Source: Deltaproteobacteria bacterium RIFCSPLOWO2_12_FULL_60_16
GTDB lineage: Bacteria; Desulfobacterota; Binatia; UBA9968
Assembly (NCBI GenBank): GCA_001798565.1
Contig: MGSR01000184.1
Location: forward strand, 1 to 10,197
DNA length: 10,197 bases
Direction: 5' to 3'
Shown: positions 1 to 8,178 of the stretch, piece after piece
How the letters are laid out: each line of letters starts with the position of its first letter
Position numbering within the stretch: position 1 is the first letter of the stretch
Translations under genes and position numbers: made by a program
The notes under the pieces: model-generated
What the model was told of the DNA's origin: nothing
The model's database searches: none
What the model saw: only the letters and a program-made list of their open reading frames with translations

Positions 1-174
1 TTCCCGTCTCAAAGTCAGCTGAGAGAAAACCAGATGGGAGGTCGAGGAGCCGATGTCGATGCCCACGCTCTTGAGCGTGAACATCTCCAGCCCCTCGATG
101 TCCTCCACGATGGCGTCCGGGCCAATCTCGAAGCTCTCCGGATGGTCGTGATCGTTACCGTCGATGTCGTGCAT
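1..174 (-). CDS. EutA-like ammonia-lyase reactivating factor, N-terminal part (cut by window edge)
   Basis: Only the first 58 codons are present; the frame stays open to the window edge. Residues 37-57 read VGIDIGSSTSHLVFSQLTLRR. This is the phosphate-1 loop of an actin/HSP70-fold ATPase, and it closely resembles the start of EutA, the ATP-dependent factor that reactivates ethanolamine ammonia-lyase by exchanging damaged cobalamin. Ahead of it is an acidic, histidine-containing extension of about 36 residues (HDIDGNDHDHPE and on) that is longer than the short lead I recall for enterobacterial EutA. The ATG at 172-174 is preceded by AGGAC, which overlaps the stop codon of the cupin gene; the gap between the two genes is 9 bases, so they are probably cotranscribed. 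The family call rests on one motif region. Other actin-fold reactivases (diol dehydratase or hydantoinase/oxoprolinase types) are possible, and no eut structural gene is visible here. Confidence 0.65.
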   Translation of the reverse strand, partial: MHDIDGNDHDHPESFEIGPDAIVEDIEGLEMFTLKSVGIDIGSSTSHLVFSQLTLRRE

Positions 175-183
175 GCTGCCGTC

Positions 184-1317
184 CTATTGTTTTCCCATGG
201 TCCTAGACCATTCGTAGTCATGGTCGGCGTATGCCTCTTCGGGCATGAGGGACTCTAGCCCCCTCTTGCCGAGCTCGTCTTCAAACTTCCGCCGAATCCA
301 GGGATCTTCATCCGGATACTCGATCTGGTCTTTGGCCCGATCCTCCACTTTCTCAGCATGTCCGTAGAACTGCATGGGGGAATGGAGCGCCAGGTATCTG
401 GCCGGCGCGCCGCCGGCATTGAAGTGCTGGTGAAACCAGCGGTTGGGAGGAACAAACATGCTGCACTCGTGCCAGGGCGCCACCACCTTTTCTTTGCCCT
501 CTTCCCACATGATCGAATAACCCTCGCCCCCCGGGATGACGATGACGCGTCCGGGCCCGTGGCGGTGGGCCTTCTTATAGGTCTGCGGCGCAAAGACCGA
601 CATGTGGGCGAAGACCTCACAGTTGGGAAATAGAATATAAACGCTCCTCCCGCCAGCTCCCCTGGATGCGTTGGCGTCGAGTTTGTCCCAGGCCTTCATG
701 TCCGGGAAAAAGTTGCCGTACCAGTAAACCCGCCTCTCCCCCCTGGGGTCTCCTTCCGGAAGGCGGAGCATCTTGGCCTCGGAATAATAGGCCTCGTGCT
801 CGGCCAGCTCGTCCGGGCTCCGGTAGGGATTGTTGAAGAAAAAATCGGGATCGGGAACAGCCGACAGGCCCAGAGGCAGGTAACTATAATGGAGCAGGCG
901 CACGGGCTTGTCTCCCTGCATGTTGCTCAGCTGGTGCGTGCAGCCGTGCGGAATCAGGAACATGCTGTGCTGCTGCCACTCGAAGCTCTTCTTCACGTCG
1001 CTGCCGTCGTACCGGATATGGGTCAGCCCCCGCCCGGCCACGACATAAACGACCTCGTCGAGCGCAAACTTAAGCGGTGGCAGCGTCTGGCGCGGCGGGA
1101 TCTCCGTGACTCGGGCCGAGCTCACCCCCTCCTGGCCCGCCAGCTGGATAAAGGCGCTTTTGCACTCGCGCTCCTCCCACCAGCCGAGCTTGAGCGTCCT
1201 TAAGTCTTCGACGTAAAAGCCTCTGTGAATGGGAATGCCGATGGATTCCATCCAGTGGTCGTACGTGAAGAGCTTGCTCCACATCGTGCGCTGGGGTTTG
1301 AATCGGTTCTCTGCCAT
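184..1317 (-). CDS. Two-domain cupin protein, C-terminal half resembling gentisate dioxygenase-type cupins
   Basis: The protein has 377 residues and two cupin barrels. An internal duplication is visible: HSMFLIPHGCTHQLSN (117-132) parallels CSMFVPPNRWFHQHFN (285-300). The C-terminal barrel carries AHRHGPGRV (H251, H253), then GGEGYSIMW (263-271) and H296/H298. The usual motif-1 glutamate is missing after HRH, which leaves a three-histidine site like that known for gentisate 1,2-dioxygenase. The N-terminal barrel has LKFALDEVVYVVAGRG (82-97) where HxH would be expected, so it probably does not bind metal in the normal way. A tail of about 55 residues rich in charged and aromatic residues follows the second barrel. 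The gene begins 17 bases after the atpC stop, with GGAAAG as a plausible ribosome site, and is followed 9 bases later by the EutA-like gene. The cupin fold is secure. An aromatic-ring dioxygenase or related substrate is only an inference, and a non-catalytic binding role is possible. Confidence 0.85.
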   Translation of the reverse strand: MAENRFKPQRTMWSKLFTYDHWMESIGIPIHRGFYVEDLRTLKLGWWEERECKSAFIQLAGQEGVSSARVTEIPPRQTLPPLKFALDEVVYVVAGRGLTHIRYDGSDVKKSFEWQQHSMFLIPHGCTHQLSNMQGDKPVRLLHYSYLPLGLSAVPDPDFFFNNPYRSPDELAEHEAYYSEAKMLRLPEGDPRGERRVYWYGNFFPDMKAWDKLDANASRGAGGRSVYILFPNCEVFAHMSVFAPQTYKKAHRHGPGRVIVIPGGEGYSIMWEEGKEKVVAPWHECSMFVPPNRWFHQHFNAGGAPARYLALHSPMQFYGHAEKVEDRAKDQIEYPDEDPWIRRKFEDELGKRGLESLMPEEAYADHDYEWSRTMGKQ

Positions 1318-1334
1318 GGAGCTTTCCGGGTGGG

Positions 1335-1751
1335 TTACTTCCTTGCCTCTTTACCGGCAACCTGGAGCCGCACCAGAGCGCGGCGCAGGGCGGCCTCGGC
1401 CGCGGCGAACTCTTTGTCCTCGTGGTCGAGCTCTGCGATTCTCTTCTCGGCCCTGTCGCGCGCGTCGCCGGCCCGCTCGACGTCGATCTCATCGGCATAC
1501 TCCGCGGCGTTCGCCAGCACGGTCATCACGTCGTCCAGCACCTCCGCGTAGCCGCCGCTGATGGCGAGGCGGTGCTGATCCGTCCCCTGTTTATAGCTCA
1601 TCTCGCCCGCTTCCAGGAGCGTCAGGAATGAGATGTGCTTGGGCAGTACGCCGAACTCTCCCAGGGCCCCCGGGCCGGTGGCCTCATCGACCTCCTCGTC
1701 GAGCAGGAGCCGGCTGGGGGTCACCAATCTCAATCTGATCTTGTCCGCCAT
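1335..1751 (-). CDS. atpC: F1 ATP synthase epsilon subunit
   Basis: The protein has 138 residues, the usual length for epsilon, the central-stalk subunit that links gamma to the c-ring and can inhibit ATP hydrolysis. The N-terminal beta-sandwich (about 1-85) shows LRLVTPSRLLLDEEVDE, the GEFGVLPKH segment and LAISGGYAEVLDDVMTVLA, all typical of the family. Residues from about 88 onward form the charged helical hairpin (RAEKRIAELDHEDKEFAAAE), rich in Ala, Glu and Arg. It is the last atp gene and lies downstream of atpD across a 105-base gap filled by heptad repeats. The start codon is preceded by AATAACTAACGC, which is repeat sequence with no purine-rich ribosome site. The ATG is nevertheless well supported because the protein begins exactly where the family does. 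Confidence 0.97.
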   Translation of the reverse strand: MADKIRLRLVTPSRLLLDEEVDEATGPGALGEFGVLPKHISFLTLLEAGEMSYKQGTDQHRLAISGGYAEVLDDVMTVLANAAEYADEIDVERAGDARDRAEKRIAELDHEDKEFAAAEAALRRALVRLQVAGKEARK

Positions 1752-1753
1752 GC

Positions 1754-1856
1754 GTTAGTTATTTGTTATTGGTTATTGGTTACCGGTTATTAGTATAGGT
1801 TTTCCTCGCGCTTAACTGAAGGCATTACTAATAACTGGTAACGATTAACCAGTAAC
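1754..1856. repeat. Inverted heptad-repeat array between atpD and atpC
   Basis: On the plus strand, GTTA recurs at exact seven-base steps (1758, 1765, 1772, 1779, 1786), separated by TTG, CCG or similar triplets. After about 30 unrelated bases, the complementary TAAC recurs at seven-base steps ending at 1835, 1842, 1849 and 1856. The two arms are complementary: 1765-1795 can pair with 1826-1856 at 27 of 31 positions by my count, with two of the mismatches being G-T. The array ends on the base before the atpD stop codon and begins two bases upstream of the atpC start, so it fills the whole gap. Heptad tandem repeats are known from other bacteria (STRR repeats of cyanobacteria); the function here is unknown. 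Confidence 0.9.
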
Positions 1857-3284
<1,428 letters not shown>

Positions 3285-3291
3285 TCAAGAT

Positions 3292-3383
3292 GTTATTGGT
3301 TACTCGTTATTAGTTAATAGTTCGGATACGTCCATCGTAAGGAGCTCGCAAATTCTTAAACCAATAACTAATAGACTAGTAAC
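3292..3383. repeat. Inverted heptad-repeat array between atpG and atpD
   Basis: GTTA or GTTC occurs at 3292, 3299, 3306, 3313 and 3320, at exact seven-base spacing. After about 35 unrelated bases, the opposite arm has TAAC at 3365-3368 and 3380-3383, with a degenerate TAGAC between them and one step of eight. The arms can pair imperfectly with a one-base bulge. Between the left arm and the atpD start are 22 bases containing the weak GGGGGT ribosome site. The sequence between the arms does not match that of the other three arrays. Confidence 0.85.
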
Positions 3384-3398
3384 TAATCACCGTCTTTC

Positions 3399-4259
3399 TC
3401 ATTTCAGCGCCTCGGCGGTGGAGACGACCTCCAGAAGCTCCTTGGTGATCGAGGCCTGGCGCGCCCGGTTCATCTGCAGAGTGAGAGTGCTGATCATCTC
3501 GGCGGCGTTCGACGTGGCGGAATCCATGGCGGTCATGCGCGCCCCGTGCTCGCTGGCAGAGGCCTCGAGCAAGGCCCGGTAGATTCCCACCTCCACCACC
3601 TTGGGCAGCAGGCTCGAGAGCAACGCCTCCAAACCCGGCTCGTAGAGATACTCGGTGGCCTGCCCCTCACCCTCGTCTTTCTCCGCCGCCACCGGCACGA
3701 GCTTCTCCATGGTCGGCACTTGAGAAAGGGCCGAGCGAAAGCGACTGTAAAGCATATAGACCGCGTCGCACTCCCCTTGGAGAAAGCGGGCGATCAGCTT
3801 TTCCGCCAGCTCCGCCGCCAGCTCTTCGGCCGGACGGGAGCCGATGTTGATATAGCGCTCGGCCATCTCCACCTTGCGCCGCCGAAAGTAGTCCACGCCC
3901 TTGCGGCCCACCACGGCGAGCTGGATCTCTTTTTCCCCTCTCTGGCTGCGCAGGAAACCTTCCGCTGCCCGAATCAGGTTGGAGTTGTAGCCGCCGCAAA
4001 GGCCGCGATCCGCCGTGAGCAGCAACAGCAAGACTTTTTTCTCCTCGCGCGCGGTAAGCAGCGGATGCGCCTCGGCGGCGACACGGGCGGAGAGGTTCTG
4101 GAGGAGCGCCGCCATCTTCTCGGCGTACGGGCGCGCCGCGAGCACCGCCTCCTGGGCGCGGCGCAGCTTGGCGGCAGAGACCATCTTCATCGCCTTGGTG
4201 ATCTGCTGCGTATTGCGGATCGAGCCGATCCGTTTTCTTATGGCCTTTAAGGTCGCCAT
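3399..4259 (-). CDS. atpG: F1 ATP synthase gamma subunit
   Basis: The protein has 286 residues, the expected size for gamma, the rotating shaft inside the alpha3beta3 head. Both conserved ends are present: the N-terminal coiled-coil strand (LKAIRKRIGSIRNTQQITKA, then MKMVSAAKLRRAQ) and the C-terminal strand (MTAMDSATSNAAEMI, then LTLQMNRARQASITKELLEV). The central Rossmann-like domain contains LTADRGLCGGYNSNLI (80-95), a family signature. The gene sits between atpA and atpD with a heptad-repeat array in both gaps. Upstream of the ATG the sequence is CCAGTAACTAACA, which is repeat arm with no ribosome-binding purine run, so initiation here must be weak, structure-dependent or coupled. The start is fixed by the conserved N-terminus. 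Confidence 0.98.
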   Translation of the reverse strand: MATLKAIRKRIGSIRNTQQITKAMKMVSAAKLRRAQEAVLAARPYAEKMAALLQNLSARVAAEAHPLLTAREEKKVLLLLLTADRGLCGGYNSNLIRAAEGFLRSQRGEKEIQLAVVGRKGVDYFRRRKVEMAERYINIGSRPAEELAAELAEKLIARFLQGECDAVYMLYSRFRSALSQVPTMEKLVPVAAEKDEGEGQATEYLYEPGLEALLSSLLPKVVEVGIYRALLEASASEHGARMTAMDSATSNAAEMISTLTLQMNRARQASITKELLEVVSTAEALK

Positions 4260-4260
4260 T

Positions 4261-4344
4261 GTTAGTTACTGGTTATTCGTTATTGGTTACTAGCAAAGGC
4301 CTCAAGTTTTGTCGTTTTTCTCCTATTAACTAGTAACCAATAAC
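4261..4344. repeat. Inverted heptad-repeat array between atpA and atpG, with a perfect 15-bp stem
   Basis: GTTA lies at 4265, 4272, 4279 and 4286, with an extra GTTA at 4261. TAAC lies at 4327-4330, 4334-4337 and 4341-4344. Positions 4279-4293 (GTTATTGGTTACTAG) are the exact reverse complement of 4330-4344, a perfect 15-bp inverted repeat around a 36-base loop. The array begins one base from the atpG start codon and ends 8 bases before the atpA stop codon. Positions 4265-4289 are identical to 5881-5905 in the next array, 25 bases without a mismatch. Confidence 0.92.
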
Positions 4345-4352
4345 TAATACAC

Positions 4353-5861
4353 CTATTCCTTGAATTGAGCGTTGAATTCCTCCAGGGCCTTTTTCATCTT
4401 GGCGCGCAGATCGTCGTTTAACTCCCGCTGCTTGACGATCTGAGGCAGCAGATCCGGGTGCCTCGACTCGACGAAGGCGTGGAGCTCCTGCTCGTATTTG
4501 TTGAGCGCCGAGACCGGCAGATGGTCGAGGAAGCCGTTGGTCCCGGCATAGATGATCAAGATCTGCTTCTCCACGGGAAGCGGCTCGTACTGGCCCTGCT
4601 TAAGGATCTCCACCAGCCTGCTGCCGCGATTGAGCTGGCGCTGCGTCGCCTGGTCCAGGTCGGAGCCGAACTGGGCAAAGGCCGCCATCTCGCGGTACTG
4701 CGCCAGGTCGAGCCGCAGGGTGCCGGCCACCTGCTTCATCGCCCTGATCTGCGCGTTGCCGCCGACGCGGGAGACCGAGATGCCGACGTTGATGGCCGGA
4801 CGGACGCCGGAGTAGAAAAGGTCGCTTTCGAGAAAGATCTGGCCGTCGGTGATCGAGATCACGTTGGTCGGGATATAGGCCGAGACGTCGCCCGCCTGGG
4901 TCTCGATGATAGGCAGGGCCGTGAGCGAGCCGCCGCCGCGGGCATCGCTCAACTTCGCGGCGCGCTCGAGCAGGCGCGAGTGGAGATAAAAGACATCTCC
5001 CGGAAAGGCCTCCCGGCCGGGCGGGCGGCGCAGCAGGAGAGAGAGCTGGCGGTAGGCGACCGCGTGCTTGGAGAGGTCGTCATAGATCAAAAGGGCGTGG
5101 CCGCCGTTATCGCGGATCTGCTCGCCCATAGTGCAGCCGCTGTAGGGGGCGATGTATTGGAGCGGGGCGGACTCCGAGGCGGTGGCGGCGACCACGATCG
5201 TGTAGTCCATCGCGCCGTACTGTCTGAGCCTATCCACCACCTGAGCCACGGTGGAGCGCTTCTGCCCGATGGCGACGTAGATGCAGACGACGTTGCCGCC
5301 TTTCTGGTTGATGATGGTGTCGATCGCCACAGCGGTTTTGCCGGTCTGGCGGTCTCCGATGATCAACTCGCGCTGCCCGCGGCCGATCGGGATCATGGCG
5401 TCGATCGCCTTCAGCCCGGTCTGCAACGGCTCTTTGACGGGCTGGCGCGCGACAATTCCCGGCGCCTTGAGCTCGATCCGGCGCCGCTCCTTGGTGTCAA
5501 TCGGACCCCGCCCGTCGATCGGCTCGCCTAATGCATTTACAACCCTGCCGACCAGGGCCTTGCCCACCGGCACCTCGGCGATCCGGCCGGTGCGCTTCAC
5601 CGTATCGCCTTCCTTGATCATGTGGGTCTCGCCGAAAAGCGCCGCGCCGACATTATCCTCCTCGAGATTGAGCGCCACACCGTAGATGCGATGCGGAAAC
5701 TCCAGCAGCTCTCCGGCCGCCACCCGATCGAGCCCGTAGATGCGGGCGATGCCGTCGCCGGTGGAAAGGACCGTGCCCACCTCCTGGATCTCCACCGCCT
5801 TCTCGTAGTCCCGAATCTGCTCTTTGATAATCCTACTAATCTCCGCTGTACCGATCTCCAT
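4353..5861 (-). CDS. atpA: F1 ATP synthase alpha subunit
   Basis: The protein has 502 residues, the usual length for the non-catalytic nucleotide-binding subunit of F1. The P-loop is GDRQTGKT (169-176). The segment [20 protein letters not shown] and the arginine-finger motif [11 protein letters not shown] are intact. The N-terminus ([16 protein letters not shown]) is the delta-contacting helix, followed by the crown barrel ([15 protein letters not shown]). It is the only gene among alpha, gamma, beta and epsilon with a strong ribosome site: GGAGGA at 5867-5872, five bases before the ATG. Heptad arrays separate it from atpH upstream and atpG downstream. The strong initiation site fits a subunit needed at three copies per enzyme, but that link is an inference. 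Confidence 0.99.
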   Translation of the reverse strand: MEIGTAEISRIIKEQIRDYEKAVEIQEVGTVLSTGDGIARIYGLDRVAAGELLEFPHRIYGVALNLEEDNVGAALFGETHMIKEGDTVKRTGRIAEVPVGKALVGRVVNALGEPIDGRGPIDTKERRRIELKAPGIVARQPVKEPLQTGLKAIDAMIPIGRGQRELIIGDRQTGKTAVAIDTIINQKGGNVVCIYVAIGQKRSTVAQVVDRLRQYGAMDYTIVVAATASESAPLQYIAPYSGCTMGEQIRDNGGHALLIYDDLSKHAVAYRQLSLLLRRPPGREAFPGDVFYLHSRLLERAAKLSDARGGGSLTALPIIETQAGDVSAYIPTNVISITDGQIFLESDLFYSGVRPAINVGISVSRVGGNAQIRAMKQVAGTLRLDLAQYREMAAFAQFGSDLDQATQRQLNRGSRLVEILKQGQYEPLPVEKQILIIYAGTNGFLDHLPVSALNKYEQELHAFVESRHPDLLPQIVKQRELNDDLRAKMKKALEEFNAQFKE

Positions 5862-5866
5862 TTCGA

Positions 5867-5872
5867 TCCTCC
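5867..5872 (-). promoter_or_regulatory. Strong Shine-Dalgarno site of atpA
   Basis: The coding strand reads GGAGGA five bases before the atpA ATG. It is recorded because the genes behind the neighbouring arrays (atpG, atpC) have no such site and atpD has only a weak one. Confidence 0.85.
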
Positions 5873-5880
5873 AGAATCTG

Positions 5881-5952
5881 GTTACTGGTTATTCGTTATT
5901 GGTTATTGGTCAATTCTCTCTCGCTCTAACAAATAACGAGTATACGAGTAAC
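5881..5952. repeat. Inverted heptad-repeat array between atpH and atpA
   Basis: GTTA occurs at 5881, 5888, 5895 and 5902, then a degenerate GTCA at 5909, all at seven-base spacing. The opposite arm has TAAC ending at 5930, 5937 and 5952. The arms (about 5881-5906 with 5927-5952) can pair with a one-base bulge and a few mismatches around a loop of about 20 bases. The array lies 8 bases upstream of the atpA ribosome site and ends 4 bases before the atpH stop codon. Its first 25 bases are identical to 4265-4289. Confidence 0.88.
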
Positions 5953-5956
5953 TAAA

Positions 5957-6499
5957 CTAGTAGCCGCGCTCGATGCGCTCCTTCATCTTTTCGATCTGCG
6001 TGCGCACGCTGCCGTCGTAAACCTTTCCTTCCAGCTGAATCACCACGCCGCCGATCAGTCCAGCATCGCTCTCCGGCTTGAGAACTACCTCCTTGCCGGA
6101 AAGCCGGCCCAGCGCCTCGCGCAATCTATCCAACATCGCCGCCTCCAACGGAGCGGAAGAGACCACGCGCGCCTCCACCCGGCCCCTCTTCTCGTCCAGG
6201 AGGCGCCGATAGCAAGAGGCGATAGCGGGGAGATAGCTCAAGCGATCGCGCTCCAGCAAGAGCGACAAGCAATGAACCGCCAAGGGCGAGAGCTCTAACC
6301 CGCGCGCCACTTCGACCGCGACATTTTTCCGGCTCGCTAGAGGGAAGGCCGGGTTGGTCAGCGCCGCGGACAGGGACGAGTCGGCGTAAGCCGCCACGTA
6401 GCGGTCTATCTCCCCTCCGACCTGCTCCTCCCGGCGCTCCTCCAAGGCCAGTTCGAAAAGCGCCCGCGCGTATCGTCGGCTGAGACTCCCTTCGATCAT
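5957..6499 (-). CDS. atpH: ATP synthase delta subunit (OSCP)
   Basis: The protein has 180 residues, normal for delta, which caps the F1 head and joins it to the b/b' stalk. The N-terminal helical domain begins SLSRRYARALFELALEE, the family signature. The C-terminal domain carries DAGLIGGVVIQLEGKVYDGS (164-ish onward), matching the conserved LIGG...DGSV motif. The start codon overlaps the stop codon of the b subunit gene in an ATGA junction (6496-6499), so translation is probably coupled. Downstream, a 97-base gap with a heptad array leads to atpA. Confidence 0.97.
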   Translation of the reverse strand: MIEGSLSRRYARALFELALEERREEQVGGEIDRYVAAYADSSLSAALTNPAFPLASRKNVAVEVARGLELSPLAVHCLSLLLERDRLSYLPAIASCYRRLLDEKRGRVEARVVSSAPLEAAMLDRLREALGRLSGKEVVLKPESDAGLIGGVVIQLEGKVYDGSVRTQIEKMKERIERGY

Positions 6500-7044
6500 C
6501 GCCGTCCTACTTCGCTCAAGAACTCCTCCACCAATCGCCCCTGGTCGGCGGGCTCAAGACCGGCCCGCACCAGCCTTTGCGCCGCCTGCTCCGCCGCGCG
6601 GGCTATTTCCGCGCGCAGTTTCTGCCGTGCCAGCTTGACCTCCTGTTCCGCAAGAAAGTCCGCATCGGCCTTGATCCTCGTCGCCAGATCTCCGGCCTCG
6701 GTGAGCAGCCTGGCCTTCTCCCGCTCTCCATCCGTGCGCAGCTCGTCGCGCAGCCTCCGGCTCTCTTCATGAATCCGAGCCAGGCGGGCCCGATAGTCTC
6801 GAACCAGGGCATCGGCGCTGCGCTTGCCCTCGTCCGCCTCTGCCAGGGCGGCCACGATCTCCTCGCGCCGGGAGCGGAGATGGCTCTTCACCAGGGGCAG
6901 CGCGAAGCGCTTGACGAGGTAAAGGAAGATAAGAAAGTTGATTGAGGGAAATAATAGTTGGGTCACGGAGGCCGCATGCTCCTCGGCCCCCGCCGCAGAG
7001 GAAGCCCAAAGCTCGGAGGCAACAAATAAGAGGTAGAGGCTCAT
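6496..7044 (-). CDS. atpF: ATP synthase b subunit (stator)
   Basis: The protein has 182 residues. A hydrophobic N-terminal stretch (MSLYLLFVASELWASSAAGA) resembles a signal or first membrane segment. It is followed by the membrane anchor LLFPSINFLIFLYLVKRFAL (about 30-49) and a long charged, alanine-rich coiled coil (RSRREEIVAALAEADEGKRS and on) ending LVEEFLSEVGRR, the delta-binding end. Subunit b forms the peripheral stalk that holds the F1 head against the a subunit. It overlaps both neighbours by ATGA junctions, with b' upstream (7041-7044) and delta downstream (6496-6499). The extra hydrophobic N-terminus is something I recall in deltaproteobacterial b subunits. Which of the two b-type genes should be called b and which b' is judged by order and length only. 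Confidence 0.93.
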   Translation of the reverse strand: MSLYLLFVASELWASSAAGAEEHAASVTQLLFPSINFLIFLYLVKRFALPLVKSHLRSRREEIVAALAEADEGKRSADALVRDYRARLARIHEESRRLRDELRTDGEREKARLLTEAGDLATRIKADADFLAEQEVKLARQKLRAEIARAAEQAAQRLVRAGLEPADQGRLVEEFLSEVGRR

Positions 7045-7469
7045 CCGATCCTCCGCCCAAGGATCTTCTCCGCCATCTGGCGGGCTATCGCTTCCGCCTC
7101 ACGCGCGGCGAGCTCCCGGCCTCTCTCGAGCTCTTTGCGAATCTCTTCCCGAGCCGCCTGCACCATCCGGGCCGCCTCTTCTCGGGCCTGGCCCAACAGC
7201 CGCTCCCGGGCCTGGCGCGCTTCCTGCAGGATTGTCTCCTTCGCGGCGCGCCCTTCGTCCTTCGCCTTTGCGATCGCCTGTTCGTACTCTTTTGACAGAC
7301 GCTCCCCTTCCTCCTTCAGCGCAGCCGCCTCCGCCTTCGCCCCTTCGGTTCTACGCTCTCTTTCCTCCAGGAGGCCGATGAAAGGCTTGAACAGCAGCCT
7401 GGTCAAGAGAAACCAGAAGACGAGAAATGCAGCAATCTGAATAAGGACGGTGTAATCTAACGCAATCAT
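7041..7469 (-). CDS. ATP synthase b' subunit (second b-type stator subunit)
   Basis: The protein has 142 residues: one membrane helix at the N-terminus (LDYTVLIQIAAFLVFWFLLT, 4-23), the LLFKPFIGLLEERERR junction, then a continuous Lys/Glu/Ala/Arg coiled coil to the C-terminus (RQMAEKILGRRIG). It pairs with the longer b as an asymmetric stator, as in organisms with b/b' enzymes. It is the first gene of the atp cluster here, and its stop overlaps the start of b in an ATGA junction. The ATG is preceded by CTGGATAGCTC, a weak ribosome site. No a or c subunit gene lies between it and the upstream bactofilin, so the Fo membrane genes must be elsewhere in the genome. Confidence 0.93.
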   Translation of the reverse strand: MIALDYTVLIQIAAFLVFWFLLTRLLFKPFIGLLEERERRTEGAKAEAAALKEEGERLSKEYEQAIAKAKDEGRAAKETILQEARQARERLLGQAREEAARMVQAAREEIRKELERGRELAAREAEAIARQMAEKILGRRIG

Positions 7470-7523
7470 GAGCTATCCAGGCACTTGAGCGCGCGTATAA
7501 ACGTCTCTTCCCAGTAAACGGCT

Positions 7524-7560
7524 CGCGTGCGGCCCACGGCGCTGAACCTGGCTGCACGCG
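7524..7560. other. GC-rich inverted repeat in the leader upstream of the atp cluster
   Basis: CGCGTGC (7524-7530) and GCACGCG (7554-7560) form a seven-pair stem around 23 bases, within the 145-base gap between the bactofilin stop and the b' start. No T-run follows on either strand, so it is not a classic terminator. I found no convincing -35/-10 pair for the atp genes in this gap; they may be read from the bactofilin promoter. The gap holds nothing else that I can recognise. Confidence 0.3.
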
Positions 7561-7614
7561 CTATCTGGAAAGGAACCTTAGAATTTGGGGATGAGACGAG
7601 CGGCGAATCGAAGT

Positions 7615-8142
7615 CTACTTGTCCAATTCGCCAATAAGCTTTGAGGTCTCGCCCTCCAAGGCTTTCTCACTACCCGATCTCGCCGGACTCAGGGGTTCGC
7701 GCCTGTCCCTCGCCCCTCCCATGGAGCAACGGCCGTCAAATACCACACCCTCTGTGATAGTCACTCGGGGGGCGTCGATGTTTCCCAAGAGCCGCGCAGG
7801 CGTTTCCAGTTCTACCTTCTCCTTAGCCGCCACATCGCCTTCCACTTTGCCGCGAATGATCACTATGTCGCCGGAAATTCTTGCCCGCACCTCGGCCTCC
7901 TCCCCGATCGTCAGCACCCCATGGCACAGCACCTCTCCCTCCACGCTGCCGTCGATCCTGGCCGGCCCGTGAAAGGTCAGCTGCCCCGTCACCCGGCTCC
8001 CCTTATAGAGATAAGCGACCAGCTCCTCTGCTGCGGATTCGGCCGGGACTTCTTCTGCCGATTTGGCCGGACTCAAAGGCGGCGGCGAGGAAACCTCGGA
8101 GGGGTTCTTCTTCTCTCCCGGAGCGCGGTCAAACCAGGCCAT
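7615..8142 (-). CDS. Bactofilin (polymer-forming cytoskeletal protein)
   Basis: The protein has 175 residues. A disordered Pro/Ser/Glu/Ala-rich head (1-40) is followed by a beta-helical bactofilin domain (about 45-142) with short strand repeats: GSRVTGQLTFHGPARIDGSV, EGEVLCHGVLTIGEEAEV, SGDIVIIRGKVEGDV and GNIDAPRVTITEGVVFDG. The tail is charged and disordered. Bactofilins polymerise without nucleotide into filaments linked to cell shape, polar organisation or chromosome segregation. The gene has its own strong promoter (8179-8207) and the ATG follows a GGGGGA run by ten bases. It is read in the same direction as the atp cluster, 145 bases upstream of b'. I recall bactofilin next to atp genes in several deltaproteobacteria, but cannot check that here. 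Confidence 0.93.
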   Translation of the reverse strand: MAWFDRAPGEKKNPSEVSSPPPLSPAKSAEEVPAESAAEELVAYLYKGSRVTGQLTFHGPARIDGSVEGEVLCHGVLTIGEEAEVRARISGDIVIIRGKVEGDVAAKEKVELETPARLLGNIDAPRVTITEGVVFDGRCSMGGARDRREPLSPARSGSEKALEGETSKLIGELDK

Positions 8143-8178
8143 GACAGTAAGATCCCCCTACGACACGGACAAAATTTT

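Noticed and set aside
15..221. A 68-codon minus-strand frame overlapping the window start
   Set aside because: It is an Arg/Thr/Ser-rich shadow in another frame. The parallel frame from 174 carries the DIGSSTS ATPase motif.
796..1203. A 135-codon plus-strand frame opposite the cupin gene
   Set aside because: The cupin frame is clearly coding, with its internal duplication and histidine motifs, and the opposite frame has no such features.
1754..1856. CRISPR array
   Set aside because: The unit is seven bases with no spacers of normal length, the arms are inverted to each other, and no cas gene is near.
4261..4344. Intrinsic terminator between atpA and atpG
   Set aside because: The stem is AT-rich with no U-run in the direction of atp transcription, and it sits inside an essential operon. 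Attenuation cannot be excluded, but termination is not indicated.
4458..5531. A 357-codon open frame on the plus strand opposite atpA
   Set aside because: Antisense shadow of atpA with no recognisable motif and codon-bias-driven composition (Asp, Arg, Leu, Val).
5881..5940. Peptides of the type [10 protein letters not shown] encoded at the atp gaps
   Set aside because: They are translations of the seven-base repeat read in three frames, which yields a seven-residue cycle. No start, ribosome site or separate frame supports them.
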